DNA of 33,505 nucleotides from an uncultured Bacteroidales bacterium (GCA_902779315.1 CACZBC010000004.1:1-33505), one strand, 5' to 3'. Counted from the stretch's first letter, positions 15,547 through 25,045 are shown. Program-made: numbers and translations. Notes: generated by a model from the letters alone, not told the origin.

Positions 15547-16797
15547 ATGTATTCGTTTACTCAGTTATATAATATCTTTTATCTGTTTTTTTGCATTATC
15601 TGGCCACCGCTACAAATGTACTATTTAGGAGTAGATGGAGCTGGTCGTACCATTTTAGCTTTATCCATTCCGGCTTTATTATGCAACATCCTCTCTTCAG
15701 AACCACAAAGACACATACTTCGTGCACCCGCCTTTATCTGTTGGATAATCCTAGTTGCTTTCTCCATTGTGAACTCCATAATGAAAGGGTTCGTGTCAGA
15801 AGCGGGGGAACTGGCATTCTTTAAAACTAATTTTATTGCTCCTCTTATATTCTTTTATGTATTGATTAGAGAATTAGACAAAGACTACACAAACTGCTTA
15901 AGGGTATTGTTATATGCTTTACTAACATATATATTTCTTTGCATAGGTAGCATGAGCATTGATGACGAGGAACGAATAGTGGCTGAAGGTTTGAAGAATT
16001 TATTGCCACTTCATTCTACATGTCTTGTTTTTGTTGGAGGTTTGCTTTATCGTAATCGAAACATATCATCTGTTTTTTTCTGTATTGTAGTGATTCTCGC
16101 AATCACCGTTACAATGCTATCTGGAACTCGCAAGGCATTAGGGGCCATAATCATTTTGCTTACAGGAATTATAATTAACAATGGTGATGATGAGAAACGA
16201 AGCATTGGGTATTATGCTCGTTTGATTTTCTTTTTTGTTATTATGTATTGGGGGGTTGGGTATATAATGGACAATACTATGATAGGTAGTAGATTAGCAG
16301 GCACAGCTGAGCAATCTACTGTCGAATTGGTTGGGAATAAGAACATAAACTTGGTGCTGAATACTATGCTCGGTGATCGCGCGATACAATATGAACTTGG
16401 CTATATGACGTTTCTCAAACATCCATGGACAGGCATAGGACTTACTAACTTTATGTCTGTAACAGGATATCCTTATCGTCTGCATACAGAGTATATGACA
16501 CAGCTATGTGAAAATGGCATAATAGGGTTTTCATTATTGGTGTTCTTTTATTTCCTTCTCATAAGAAAATTGTATGTAAATTATAAAAAATACGGTGATG
16601 ATATCACAATAGTGATGTTTGGATTCCTTGCTGTCTTATTCCTAAATATAACTGCTTGGACATATTGCACGGTATTTGGAATGATTTATTATGCCATAAT
16701 CTTCTCCCATGCATATTCTAATGATTACGACATTGATGACGAAGAATTTGATGACCAGAAAGAGAACGAAGAAGAAGGAACTATTCCTCTAATGTAA
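15547..16797 (+). CDS. wzy: polysaccharide polymerase (Wzy / O-antigen ligase-like)
   Basis: A 416-residue membrane protein with about ten to eleven hydrophobic helices. It has the signature region of the O-antigen polymerase/ligase family: SGTRKALGAII in the middle and a large extracytoplasmic loop leading to HPWTGIGLTNFM and HTEYMTQLCENGIIGF. The Arg and His-Glu positions correspond to residues important in Wzy/WaaL-type enzymes. It probably polymerises repeat units in the periplasm. The C-terminal tail is strikingly acidic (DIDDEEFDDQKENEEEG). A WaaL-type ligase role is the alternative, but its place next to wzx favours Wzy. Confidence 0.85.
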   Translation: MYSFTQLYNIFYLFFCIIWPPLQMYYLGVDGAGRTILALSIPALLCNILSSEPQRHILRAPAFICWIILVAFSIVNSIMKGFVSEAGELAFFKTNFIAPLIFFYVLIRELDKDYTNCLRVLLYALLTYIFLCIGSMSIDDEERIVAEGLKNLLPLHSTCLVFVGGLLYRNRNISSVFFCIVVILAITVTMLSGTRKALGAIIILLTGIIINNGDDEKRSIGYYARLIFFFVIMYWGVGYIMDNTMIGSRLAGTAEQSTVELVGNKNINLVLNTMLGDRAIQYELGYMTFLKHPWTGIGLTNFMSVTGYPYRLHTEYMTQLCENGIIGFSLLVFFYFLLIRKLYVNYKKYGDDITIVMFGFLAVLFLNITAWTYCTVFGMIYYAIIFSHAYSNDYDIDDEEFDDQKENEEEGTIPLM

Positions 16798-16827
16798 AAA
16801 CAACTAAGGCATTGCCAATATCTTAAC

Positions 16828-17841
16828 ATGAAAATAGCCATTCATCATCGCAAAGGTTCATTCAGCGACCGTTGGATATCCTATTGTGAAGAGAATAACA
16901 TTGACTATAAATTAGTTAATACTTACGATTCTGACATTGTAACACAAGTCGCTGATTGCAATTTCTTTATGTGGCATTTTCACCAAAACGATTACCGTGA
17001 TACTCAGTTCGCAAAAGCCCTTATTCTCTCACTTGAAGCAAAAGGTATTCGCTGCTTTCCGAACAGCCACACATGCTGGTACTTCGATAATAAAATCTGG
17101 GAAAAATATCTCTTGGAGGCTATTGACGCGCCTTTAGTGCCCTCATACATATTCTACACTAAAGAGGAAGCCTTGAAATGGGTAACCACGACAGATTTCC
17201 CTAAAGTTTTTAAGCTGAAGGGAGGCGCAAGTGCCTCAAACGTACAGTTGGTACAAACTCGTCGAAAAGCAGAAAAACTCATCAATCAATGCTTCGGAAA
17301 AGGATTTTCACAATATCGTTGGAAAGAATGTCTTAAAGAAGAGTGGCGCAAATATAAAGAAGGTAAGGTCGGACTTCGAAATGTTTTACGTCCATTATAT
17401 TATGCACTCAAGCCATATCCAACAGAATATTCACACTATCACCAAAAAGAAATTGGTTATGCGTATTTTCAGGATTATATCAAGGACAATGATTCTGATT
17501 TGAGAGTTGTTATTATAGGCGACAAAGCGATAGGTGAAAAAAGATATGTTCGCAAGGATGATTTTCGCGCTTCTGGTAGTGGTAAGTTCGAATACGTAAA
17601 ATTGAGGGAAGATGTCCTTCAAATTGCTTTTTCAACAGCAAAACGGCTGCATCTGCAATCAGTAGCGTTCGACTTTATCTTCCGCGACAATGAACCATTG
17701 ATTGTGGAAATGAGTTATGGCTTTGGCACCCACGGAATAAGTCGTTGTAATGGTTACTATACAAAAGACTTACAATGGCATGACGAACCGGAGCCAAACT
17801 TCTGGAATTGGATGATACAAAATCTTATTACGCAGAAGTAA
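16828..17841 (+). CDS. ATP-grasp ligase (RimK-like) in the polysaccharide cluster
   Basis: A 337-residue cytosolic protein with an ATP-grasp fold. The N-terminal alpha/beta domain leads to FPNSHTCWYFDNKIWEKYLLE (about residues 75-95 region) and an ATP-binding strand FPKVFKLKGGASASNVQLV. The catalytic half contains DLRVVIIGDKAIGEKRYVRK, DDFRASGSG, VAFDFIFRD and LIVEMSYGFG, with the Glu residues that bind Mg-ATP. Between the halves is a Lys/Arg/Tyr-rich insertion of about 50 residues (roughly 150-205) that ordinary RimK proteins lack. Family members form amide or peptide bonds. Beside uronic-acid pathways, amidation of a hexuronic acid with an amino acid or amine is a reasonable inference, not shown. 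Confidence 0.82.
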   Translation: MKIAIHHRKGSFSDRWISYCEENNIDYKLVNTYDSDIVTQVADCNFFMWHFHQNDYRDTQFAKALILSLEAKGIRCFPNSHTCWYFDNKIWEKYLLEAIDAPLVPSYIFYTKEEALKWVTTTDFPKVFKLKGGASASNVQLVQTRRKAEKLINQCFGKGFSQYRWKECLKEEWRKYKEGKVGLRNVLRPLYYALKPYPTEYSHYHQKEIGYAYFQDYIKDNDSDLRVVIIGDKAIGEKRYVRKDDFRASGSGKFEYVKLREDVLQIAFSTAKRLHLQSVAFDFIFRDNEPLIVEMSYGFGTHGISRCNGYYTKDLQWHDEPEPNFWNWMIQNLITQK

Positions 17842-17860
17842 TTAGACTAAAGAACGAAGG

Positions 17861-18943
17861 ATGAAGCAACAGAGAGTATTAATTTGGTCAAAATCTGTTA
17901 GTGATTTTTTTGATGGTAATGTCTGTGGAATAGGTGTCCAATTATACTTTTGGGCACAGACATTTACTCAGAATAGATGGGAAGTAAGTACACTCACATC
18001 TCACAAATCTTTTATACATGAAAACATACATTTTATTCATTATCGCAATTGGGGAAAACTGGAGTTTTTGCATGAATGGATAGCAATTCTATGGAACATA
18101 GTTCAACTTCATCCACAAATCGTAATACATCGTGGAGCAGGCCGAATAACACTTCCACTTGCAATAATAAGCAAATGCAGCGGGGTAAAATTTGTATTAT
18201 TTAGTGCAAGTGACACAGATTTTGAAACAGGTAGAGAATTGATAGCTGGAGGATCACATAATCGACGAATGTGGCATAAAGCAATAAAATGGCTTCAATA
18301 TATCATTGTACAAAATCAGTATCAACATGATATGTTAAAAAGCAAATATGGTAAAGAAAGTTTAATACTGAACAATGTCTGGGGACACGTAAATATAACT
18401 CGAAAAAACAATCAAGCAACCGATGTCGTCTGGGTGGCTAATTTCAGAAGATTAAAACGAGCAGAATGGTTTATAAATGCAGCTAAAGTAATGCCTGAAT
18501 ATGACTTTACCATGATTGGAGGAGCCTCAAAGCAAGACCATGGTTATTATGAGGAAATAAAACAACAGGCCACTTCTATACCTAACCTTCATTTTCTTGG
18601 CAAAAAAGATTTCAATGAAACAAATTCAATAGTTGCTAACTCACGATTACTATGTTGTACTTCTACATTTGAAGGTTTCCCTAATACTTTTTTACAAGCA
18701 TGGGCCAACAATATTCCCGTAATATCCACTGTAAATCCAAGTTCTATAATAAGTAAAAATCATTTGGGAATCGTTGTGGAAACGGAAGAATCTTTTAAGT
18801 TGCAGATACGAAAGCTATTACAGGACGACAGATTGTATTCATCTATCAGTCAATGTGTTAATCACTACTTTAGTATTAATTACGAGATGACTGTGAATTA
18901 TAACAAACTTGTTAATTTTGTTAACGAGAAGCAAGACTCATGA
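17861..18943 (+). CDS. GT4-family glycosyltransferase (first)
   Basis: A 360-residue GT-B enzyme. The C-terminal domain has the group-1 pattern: VVWVANFRRLKRAEWFINAA, FTMIGGA, NLHFLGKK and the donor-binding CTSTFEGFPNTFLQAWANNI, where the usual second Glu of the E-x7-E motif is replaced by Gln. The N-terminal domain contains GIGVQLYFWAQ and IVIHRGAGRITLPLA. It should add one sugar to the lipid-linked repeat unit on the cytoplasmic face. The gene begins 19 bp after the ATP-grasp gene and is clearly AT-rich. Donor and linkage are unknown. Confidence 0.87.
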   Translation: MKQQRVLIWSKSVSDFFDGNVCGIGVQLYFWAQTFTQNRWEVSTLTSHKSFIHENIHFIHYRNWGKLEFLHEWIAILWNIVQLHPQIVIHRGAGRITLPLAIISKCSGVKFVLFSASDTDFETGRELIAGGSHNRRMWHKAIKWLQYIIVQNQYQHDMLKSKYGKESLILNNVWGHVNITRKNNQATDVVWVANFRRLKRAEWFINAAKVMPEYDFTMIGGASKQDHGYYEEIKQQATSIPNLHFLGKKDFNETNSIVANSRLLCCTSTFEGFPNTFLQAWANNIPVISTVNPSSIISKNHLGIVVETEESFKLQIRKLLQDDRLYSSISQCVNHYFSINYEMTVNYNKLVNFVNEKQDS

Positions 18944-19013
18944 ATTGGAACTATTGTGACTGGTATGCACAAAATTACCATTAGAACACCATATGCTATA
19001 GAAGAATAACCAC

Positions 19014-20120
19014 ATGAGAATCCTTGAAGTTCACTATAGCACAGCATGGGCTGGAGCCGAAAGACTTGTCGTTGACCTATGCAATGAATTATCTGTAAAT
19101 AACGAAGTCCATCTCTGTACTATTGTTGACGACTCACTTTCTGGAAAATCCTATTATAAGAAAGAGTTGTCCCCCTGTGTCAAATATATAAATCTCAAGT
19201 GCAAAAGTGGGATGGATATAAAGGGATTTATACGTCTCTATAAGACAATAAAAAATATAGAACCAGATATCGTTCATGCTCATACTGATGCTATAAACCT
19301 CTGGGGGCCTTCCCTATTATACAAAAGAGCGAAATTCTTTCACACAATACATAGTTTAGCACAGAAAAGACAATATAGGTCATGGCTCACACCCATCTAT
19401 CGATATTTTTACGAACGGCATATTCATGCAGTAACCATATCTGAACAATGTTGGCAGTCTTATGTTGATTTGTATGGGATGACTAATGCTCTGCGCATTG
19501 AAAACGGTCGTTCGACGATGATACCATCTACAGAATTACAATCTGTAGAAATTGAAATTCAAGGATACAGGAAAGATGATGGAACAAGAATCTTTATCCA
19601 TGTAGCAAGATGCAGCGAAGCTAAGAACGAGCCACTGCTCTTTAAAACATTTTCTCGTTTATACAGGGAGAATAAGAATTGTACTCTTCTTATTATAGGT
19701 GCAAACTATGATTCTCCTAAATACAAATACTTGTTGGAGGAGGCTACGCCGAATATCCACTGGCTCGGCCTGAAGAATAATGTATGCGATTATCTGATGA
19801 AAAGTGACTTCTTTATTTTATCTTCTGAATGGGAGGGGCTTCCCATTTCACTATTAGAAGCACTTTCTGTTGGCACTATTCCCATATGTACCCCTGCTGG
19901 TGGCATTCCAGATGTAATCAAGGACAGAACCATTGGATTCCTTTCTCCAAGTATGGATGAGGAGGACTTTTATAGAACAATTATTGACGCACTCCAAGGG
20001 TTTGAATCCTTCAACAAAGAAAAACTCATTGAGTATTTTCAGAACAATTATTCCATGAAGCATTGTTCAAACCAATACATACAAGCTTTTCAGTCAAATA
20101 ATGATAAAAACAAAAAGTGA
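19014..20120 (+). CDS. GT4-family glycosyltransferase (second)
   Basis: A 368-residue GT-B enzyme. The N-terminus MRILEVHYSTAWAGAERLVV has the glycine-rich acceptor loop typical of group-1 transferases, with DIVHAHTDA in the first domain. The C-terminal domain shows FIHVARCSEAKNEPLLFKTF, TLLIIGANYD and ILSSEWEGLPISLLEALSVG, an intact E-x7-E motif. It probably builds the repeat unit; the donor is unknown. A 70-bp gap separates it from the first GT4, and its 3' end overlaps the acetyltransferase gene by 20 bp. Confidence 0.9.
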   Translation: MRILEVHYSTAWAGAERLVVDLCNELSVNNEVHLCTIVDDSLSGKSYYKKELSPCVKYINLKCKSGMDIKGFIRLYKTIKNIEPDIVHAHTDAINLWGPSLLYKRAKFFHTIHSLAQKRQYRSWLTPIYRYFYERHIHAVTISEQCWQSYVDLYGMTNALRIENGRSTMIPSTELQSVEIEIQGYRKDDGTRIFIHVARCSEAKNEPLLFKTFSRLYRENKNCTLLIIGANYDSPKYKYLLEEATPNIHWLGLKNNVCDYLMKSDFFILSSEWEGLPISLLEALSVGTIPICTPAGGIPDVIKDRTIGFLSPSMDEEDFYRTIIDALQGFESFNKEKLIEYFQNNYSMKHCSNQYIQAFQSNNDKNKK

Positions 20121-20652
20121 CCTTAAACGATTCAACCAAACGGATTCCATTGAGAATTCTGGTTCCAACATGTTTGTCAAATGGATTACATGTTCCGATG
20201 ATTACCTTCCAACTCTTATGGTGAGGTGTCTACGAAAATACGAATTCTATCTCAACCAGAAACGTAGCATCCTCAATACTATCCCATACTTATGGTATTG
20301 GTGGACTTTCCGGAGACTAAGAGTAAAAACTGGAATTATGTTATTTCCTAACACAATTGATGAAGGACTGAATTTGGTTCATCCTGGTTTTAGGAGAATT
20401 GGAGTATTCACTCATATTGGGAAAAATTGCACAATTCTTCCGAATGTTCTAATTGGTAGGAGAAAGCCTGGAATAAAATCAGATGTATACATTGGAGACA
20501 ACTGCTATATTAGCACAGGAGTAACCATCTTAGGTCCTGTCACAATTGGGAAAAATGTTACCATAGGAGCAGGAGCTGTTGTGACAAAAGATATTCCTGA
20601 TAATGTTGTTGTAGTTGGTGTTCCCGCTAAAATAATAAAGACAAAGTCATAG
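20101..20652 (+). CDS. serine acetyltransferase-like hexapeptide-repeat transferase
   Basis: A 183-residue protein with an N-terminal helical part (about 1-90) and a left-handed beta-helix of hexapeptide repeats (IGVFTHIGKNCTILPNVLIG, VYIGDNCYISTGVTILG, VTIGKNVTIGAGAVVTKDIP), ending in the usual VVVGVPAKII. This resembles CysE-type acetyltransferases, but such copies in polysaccharide operons commonly acetylate sugars. The protein is shorter than housekeeping CysE, fitting that role. Its ATG overlaps the preceding GT4 by 20 bp, so translation is probably coupled. Confidence 0.86.
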   Translation: MIKTKSDLKRFNQTDSIENSGSNMFVKWITCSDDYLPTLMVRCLRKYEFYLNQKRSILNTIPYLWYWWTFRRLRVKTGIMLFPNTIDEGLNLVHPGFRRIGVFTHIGKNCTILPNVLIGRRKPGIKSDVYIGDNCYISTGVTILGPVTIGKNVTIGAGAVVTKDIPDNVVVVGVPAKIIKTKS

Positions 20653-20653
20653 C

Positions 20654-21781
20654 TTGATACCACGTATATACTTCTTCGCCAACTTTGGTAATTGGAACCA
20701 GCAACCTTTTGGTGGTGGCGAGATTGGCAACCGCCGCACACTTGAGATGTTGCGAAAAGCTGGGTATGACGTTCACCTGATTGAAAAATACAATCGAGTG
20801 TTCAAACATACTCGTAAAGATGCTTTTATCATCGGCTTTTTAATGGCCGGGAATATTATTAAGTTCTTCTATTCATTACTTTTCGTCAGACGAAGAAACA
20901 GTCTTGTTCATATTGCAGGTTTTTATGGCTCAACTATTTACTTCGAGCGCATCCTTGTAAGCATAGCACATCTACTTGGCTATCGCACGATTTATGAAAT
21001 GCGGGGTGGTGGAGCATCCTTTTACTATAATAATGGTTCACGTTTATACAAACACTTTTTTGCCTCAACAATCAGGCAAGCTGATTACATCTTCAGTCAG
21101 GGACAGGAAAATAAGTTTTTGATTGATAGCATTACACCAGAGAAACATTTCTTCTATTATCCCAATTATGTAATGCACGATTTCTATCCTGACGTCTACC
21201 CCAATAAACCAACCGATCGAATAAACATGCTTTACTTTGGTCGCGTGTCAAAACAAAAGAATATTGACGTTGTTGTTGACACGTTCAATCTGCTTGCAGC
21301 AAAGTACAACAACATATATCTAGATATTGTCGGTAACTGGACAGAACCTGCATACGCAAAGAAGATAAAGCTTCGAATCGGCTCTATAGAACACACAGAA
21401 AGAATCACAATTCATCCTGCTTGCGATCACAAAAGACTAAAAAAACACCTGATTGATAAGCATATCTATATCTTCCCAACCCAAGAGCCGCGAGAAGGAC
21501 ATAGCAATGCACTCACCGAAGCTATGGCATGGGGGCTTATTCCCATTACCACAGATATTGGTTTTAATCGGACAGTTGTTGGAAATGATACTTTGATTGT
21601 AAAAGACCTATCACCAAAATCTTTTGCTTCTGTAATAACACGAATTATAGAGGGCGGAGAGATTCAGGATTTTTCTAAACAAGCTTATCAACGAATACAG
21701 AACAATTACACGGAGGTTATTATATTTAATAAGTTAAAAGAGGAATACAATACCCTTTTCAAATTACAATCATTTGGCTAA
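20654..21781 (+). CDS. GT4-family glycosyltransferase (third), TTG start
   Basis: A 375-residue GT-B enzyme. The N-terminus PRIYFFANFGNWNQQPFGGG is the acceptor-side glycine-rich loop. The C-terminal domain has MLYFGRVSKQKNIDVVVDTF, LDIVGNW and REGHSNALTEAMAWGLIPIT, the E-x7-E donor motif. A TTG start is the only reasonable one: it falls two bases after the previous stop, and the family's conserved first strand begins immediately. No ATG precedes it in frame near this point. Its stop overlaps the next start (TAATG). Confidence 0.87.
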   Translation: MIPRIYFFANFGNWNQQPFGGGEIGNRRTLEMLRKAGYDVHLIEKYNRVFKHTRKDAFIIGFLMAGNIIKFFYSLLFVRRRNSLVHIAGFYGSTIYFERILVSIAHLLGYRTIYEMRGGGASFYYNNGSRLYKHFFASTIRQADYIFSQGQENKFLIDSITPEKHFFYYPNYVMHDFYPDVYPNKPTDRINMLYFGRVSKQKNIDVVVDTFNLLAAKYNNIYLDIVGNWTEPAYAKKIKLRIGSIEHTERITIHPACDHKRLKKHLIDKHIYIFPTQEPREGHSNALTEAMAWGLIPITTDIGFNRTVVGNDTLIVKDLSPKSFASVITRIIEGGEIQDFSKQAYQRIQNNYTEVIIFNKLKEEYNTLFKLQSFG

Positions 21782-22518
21782 TGCCGCTACATCTTAAAGA
21801 CATAAAAATCGTCTGTTCTCGAGAAGAACTACATCAGATTCCTGCTGGTAAGACGCTCATCAACACGATCAATGCCCATTCGTATAATACAGCGCAAAAA
21901 GACGAGGCATTTGCTGAGGCACTTTGTAAGGGCGATTATCTTATTCCTGATGGGGCAAGTATCGTCAAGGCTTGTCGATGGATAAATGCTCAAAGTCAAC
22001 CACGAGAACGCATTGCTGGTTGGGACTTATTCATATTCGAAATGCAAGCCCTAAATCGCAAAACCACGAAGTCAAAGGTTATGTTCCTTGGCTCCAGCGA
22101 AAAGGTGTTGTCCATGATTCGCAAAAGGGCCGTCCATGATTATCCCAATCTGGAAGTCATAACCTATTCCCCACCCTACAAACAGGAGTTTTCGGACGAA
22201 GACAATCAAGCAATGATTAAGGCCGTCAACGATGCTGACCCCGATCTCCTTTGGATTGGAATGACAGCGCCCAAGCAAGAAAAATGGACATACAAACATT
22301 GGGACGAACTCGATATCCATTGTCATTGCGGAACTATTGGAGCCGTGTTCGACTTCTATGCCGGAACCGTGAAGCGAGCCCCATTATGGTGGCAGAAAAA
22401 TTCCCTTGAATGGCTCTACCGATTGCTTATGGAACCAAAACGTATGTGGCGACGCTACATCATCGGCAATGCAAAATTCCTATATTACATATATAAGGAA
22501 AAAAGAATGACATTCTGA
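21781..22518 (+). CDS. WecG/TagA/CpsF family glycosyltransferase (GT26)
   Basis: A 245-residue protein of standard GT26 length. It shows the conserved order: NTINAHSYNTAQKDEAFAEA, LIPDGASIVKA (Asp-Gly catalytic region), ERIAGWDLF, VMFLGSSEKVL, LLWIGMTAPKQEKW and IGAVFDFYAGTVKRAPLWWQ. Enzymes of this family transfer ManNAc or ManNAcA, or related sugars, usually to the second position of a lipid-linked unit. Here it would act soon after the initiating transferase encoded two genes downstream. Its start overlaps the third GT4 stop by one base. Confidence 0.93.
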   Translation: MPLHLKDIKIVCSREELHQIPAGKTLINTINAHSYNTAQKDEAFAEALCKGDYLIPDGASIVKACRWINAQSQPRERIAGWDLFIFEMQALNRKTTKSKVMFLGSSEKVLSMIRKRAVHDYPNLEVITYSPPYKQEFSDEDNQAMIKAVNDADPDLLWIGMTAPKQEKWTYKHWDELDIHCHCGTIGAVFDFYAGTVKRAPLWWQKNSLEWLYRLLMEPKRMWRRYIIGNAKFLYYIYKEKRMTF

Positions 22519-22522
22519 CTTC

Positions 22523-23605
22523 ATGCTTTTCTTTGAACTCATACGCATAGCTCTTGGCAGACAGAACACGTTTAGCCATACTCCTACCGAAAAGGAGTGG
22601 CACGATCTATTTGAAGAGGCGAAGCAACAAACCCTTTTAGGGGTGCTTTACGATGGTCTGTGCCGACTCTCTGCTGACCAAAAACCACCACGGCAATTAC
22701 TCATCGATTGGCATGCTTCTGTCCAGAAGATTATCTGCGATAACAAACGCCTCAACCACGATACTGTATGGGTTAGTCAGCGTTGGGAGAAGCTGGGTTA
22801 TCGAAACATCATATTGAAAGGCCAAGGCAATGCCCTGCTCTATCCTGATCCGATGTTGCGCATTCCTGGCGACATTGATATATGGCTCGATGGAGACCGA
22901 AAGAAGATTGTCAATTATGTCCGCAGTCACTTTCCCAAACTCGAAGTGACACGTATTGAGATGGAGTTCCCTGTCCGAAAAGACACACCTATTGAAATCC
23001 ATTTCTTGCCGAGTTTCCTCTACGACCCATTCAAAGATAAGAAAATGCAGAGCTACTTCTGTCAGCAACTGGTTCAACCCAAGCAAGTTGAACTGCCAGA
23101 AGAAGGTATCATCAACATTCCCAACGACGAGATGAACTTAGTGTTCCAGTTGAGCCACATATATCGCCACCTCTTCTATGAAGGCATTGGATTAAGGCAG
23201 TTGATGGACTTTTACTATTTGAGTCAGCACACCCTTGCTTCAACAACAGGAGAAAAATTGAAGGGAAAAGTTTTGCCTGTCATTCGCGACCTTGGCCTGA
23301 TGGACTTTTGTAAGGCTTTGATGTGGATTTTGGGCGAAGTGTTTTACATGCCTAAAGACCAAATGTTGGCTGAACCTGATGAACATCGGGGCCGATTCCT
23401 TCTCAGCGAGGTAATGCGTGCTGGCAATTTTGGCCATTCAGACGAACGTGTCGGCAATTGGGCAGAGATGAACCGATGGAAACGCCTGACTTGGGGCACT
23501 CGTTGGAGCTGGCGACTTATCGGACAGTATCCTCGAGAAGTGTTCTGGCATCCTTATTATCGAATATCACAATACTTTTGGCGACTTTTTAATGGTTATT
23601 TATAA
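22523..23605 (+). CDS. nucleotidyltransferase-fold protein (NTP_transf_5 type)
   Basis: A 360-residue protein of the family called uncharacterised nucleotidyltransferase (PF14907). The signature is LKGQGNALLYPDPMLRIPGD then DIDIWLD around residue 115, giving the G-(D)-x-D-x-D acidic pair of the polymerase-beta superfamily. The segments IEIHFLPSFL and FQLSHIYRHLFYEGIGLRQL are also typical. Its biochemical role is not established to my knowledge. It starts 4 bp after the GT26 stop and its stop overlaps the initiating transferase start (TAATG), so it is firmly part of the operon and presumably modifies or regulates glycan assembly. Confidence 0.83.
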   Translation: MLFFELIRIALGRQNTFSHTPTEKEWHDLFEEAKQQTLLGVLYDGLCRLSADQKPPRQLLIDWHASVQKIICDNKRLNHDTVWVSQRWEKLGYRNIILKGQGNALLYPDPMLRIPGDIDIWLDGDRKKIVNYVRSHFPKLEVTRIEMEFPVRKDTPIEIHFLPSFLYDPFKDKKMQSYFCQQLVQPKQVELPEEGIINIPNDEMNLVFQLSHIYRHLFYEGIGLRQLMDFYYLSQHTLASTTGEKLKGKVLPVIRDLGLMDFCKALMWILGEVFYMPKDQMLAEPDEHRGRFLLSEVMRAGNFGHSDERVGNWAEMNRWKRLTWGTRWSWRLIGQYPREVFWHPYYRISQYFWRLFNGYL

Positions 23606-25002
23606 TGGTTAGAGAAAATAAGACTTCCGATAATAGCATACGTTGGATGATACTGGCAGGTGAATTGCTGGCTCTTAATGCCGCCCTGCTGACAATGTCC
23701 TACGTATACAAAAGCATGGGTAACGCCACAACTCCACACTACAAGCGTCTAATGGTGCTTATGTCGTTGGTGTATATACTATGCGATATTCAAAGCCGTC
23801 ACCACATTTACGACCGCTTCGTTCGAGGCGACCAGTTGCTGCGAAGCTTTTTGTTCAGCACAACACTCTTCGTAGTGCTCAGCCTCATGGTGATGTGGGT
23901 GTTCCGTTGGCCTTTGATGACGTGGGACTTCATGCTGCCCTTCTATGGTTTCATCATCCTGTTCCTGTTCTTCTATCGTTGGACTTTGAGGAAATGCATT
24001 AAGTGGTATCGCAAACGTGGTCGTAACACCATGACCGTTATCTTCATTGGCAATATCAATGTTGCAAGCGAGCTCTACAAGACGATGGAATCCGATCCTA
24101 CAACCGGTTACAAGGTAAAGGGATATTTTGCTGACGAACCGCGAACAAATGTTACGGGAGAGAACTATCTTGGCAAACCTGAGGAAGCACTTGACTACAT
24201 CGAGAATCACCAATTGCATCAGGTTTATTGTCTGCTTCCTTCATCGCAAAATGATTTGATTAACAAGCTCATGCAAACGTGCACAAACAACATTGTACGC
24301 TACAATCACATCCCCGATTCCTTTAATTATCAGCGGCATACGATGGCTCTCAACTTGATGGACGGCACGCCTGTCTTCTGCTTGCATAACGAGCCACTTT
24401 CTATGCTGGGCAACCGTATCATCAAACGGACTTTCGACCTGATTGTCTCGAGCATCTTCCTGCTAACCATCTTTCCAATCGTCTATATCGTTTTTGGTCT
24501 GCTCATCAAACTCAGCTCGCCAGGGCCAGTCCTTTTCAAGCAAAAGCGTTCCGGCTTGAACGGCAAAGAGTTCTATTGCTATAAGTTCCGTTCGATGCGA
24601 GTGAATGTGGATAGTGACAAAGTCCAAGCCACAAAGAACGACCCTAGAAAGACACGAATCGGAGAGTTCATGCGTCGGACCAGCATTGACGAGCTTCCGC
24701 AGTTCATCAATGTCTGGCTGGGCAATATGAGCATCGTCGGCCCACGCCCTCACATGGTCATGCACACGGAACAGTACAGCCAACTCATCTCCAGCTATAT
24801 GGTGCGCCACTTTGCCAAGCCGGGCATCACCGGTTATGCGCAAGTGACGGGCTTCCGTGGAGAGACCTCTGAACTATGGCAAATGGAAGGGCGCATCAAG
24901 AAGGATATCTGGTACATCGAGCATTGGAGTTTTGCCCTCGACCTCTTCATCATCTGGAAGACCATCTACAATGGTATCATCGGAGAAGAAAACGCATACT
25001 GA
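23605..25002 (+). CDS. polyprenyl glycosylphosphotransferase (WcaJ/EpsE-like initiator)
   Basis: A 465-residue membrane enzyme that starts the repeat unit by transferring a sugar-1-phosphate to undecaprenyl phosphate. Four N-terminal helices (about 15-130) are followed by a CoA-binding-like Rossmann domain ([19 protein letters not shown]). Then come the fifth hydrophobic segment and the catalytic domain, with [47 protein letters not shown] and IVGPRPHM. C-terminal [10 protein letters not shown] is also typical. Large five-helix members often use UDP-glucose or galactose; the donor here is unknown. Its place as last operon gene, after the glycosyltransferases, is common in Bacteroidetes clusters. 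Confidence 0.93.
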   Translation: MVRENKTSDNSIRWMILAGELLALNAALLTMSYVYKSMGNATTPHYKRLMVLMSLVYILCDIQSRHHIYDRFVRGDQLLRSFLFSTTLFVVLSLMVMWVFRWPLMTWDFMLPFYGFIILFLFFYRWTLRKCIKWYRKRGRNTMTVIFIGNINVASELYKTMESDPTTGYKVKGYFADEPRTNVTGENYLGKPEEALDYIENHQLHQVYCLLPSSQNDLINKLMQTCTNNIVRYNHIPDSFNYQRHTMALNLMDGTPVFCLHNEPLSMLGNRIIKRTFDLIVSSIFLLTIFPIVYIVFGLLIKLSSPGPVLFKQKRSGLNGKEFYCYKFRSMRVNVDSDKVQATKNDPRKTRIGEFMRRTSIDELPQFINVWLGNMSIVGPRPHMVMHTEQYSQLISSYMVRHFAKPGITGYAQVTGFRGETSELWQMEGRIKKDIWYIEHWSFALDLFIIWKTIYNGIIGEENAY

Positions 25003-25045
25003 TCAAATTCATAATTTTTTAATTCATATTTCAAATACAGTAAGG

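Noticed and set aside
24857-25045. N-terminal extension of the DUF4965 protein
   Set aside because: It overlaps the end of the initiating transferase gene, and a clean signal peptide begins at 25046.
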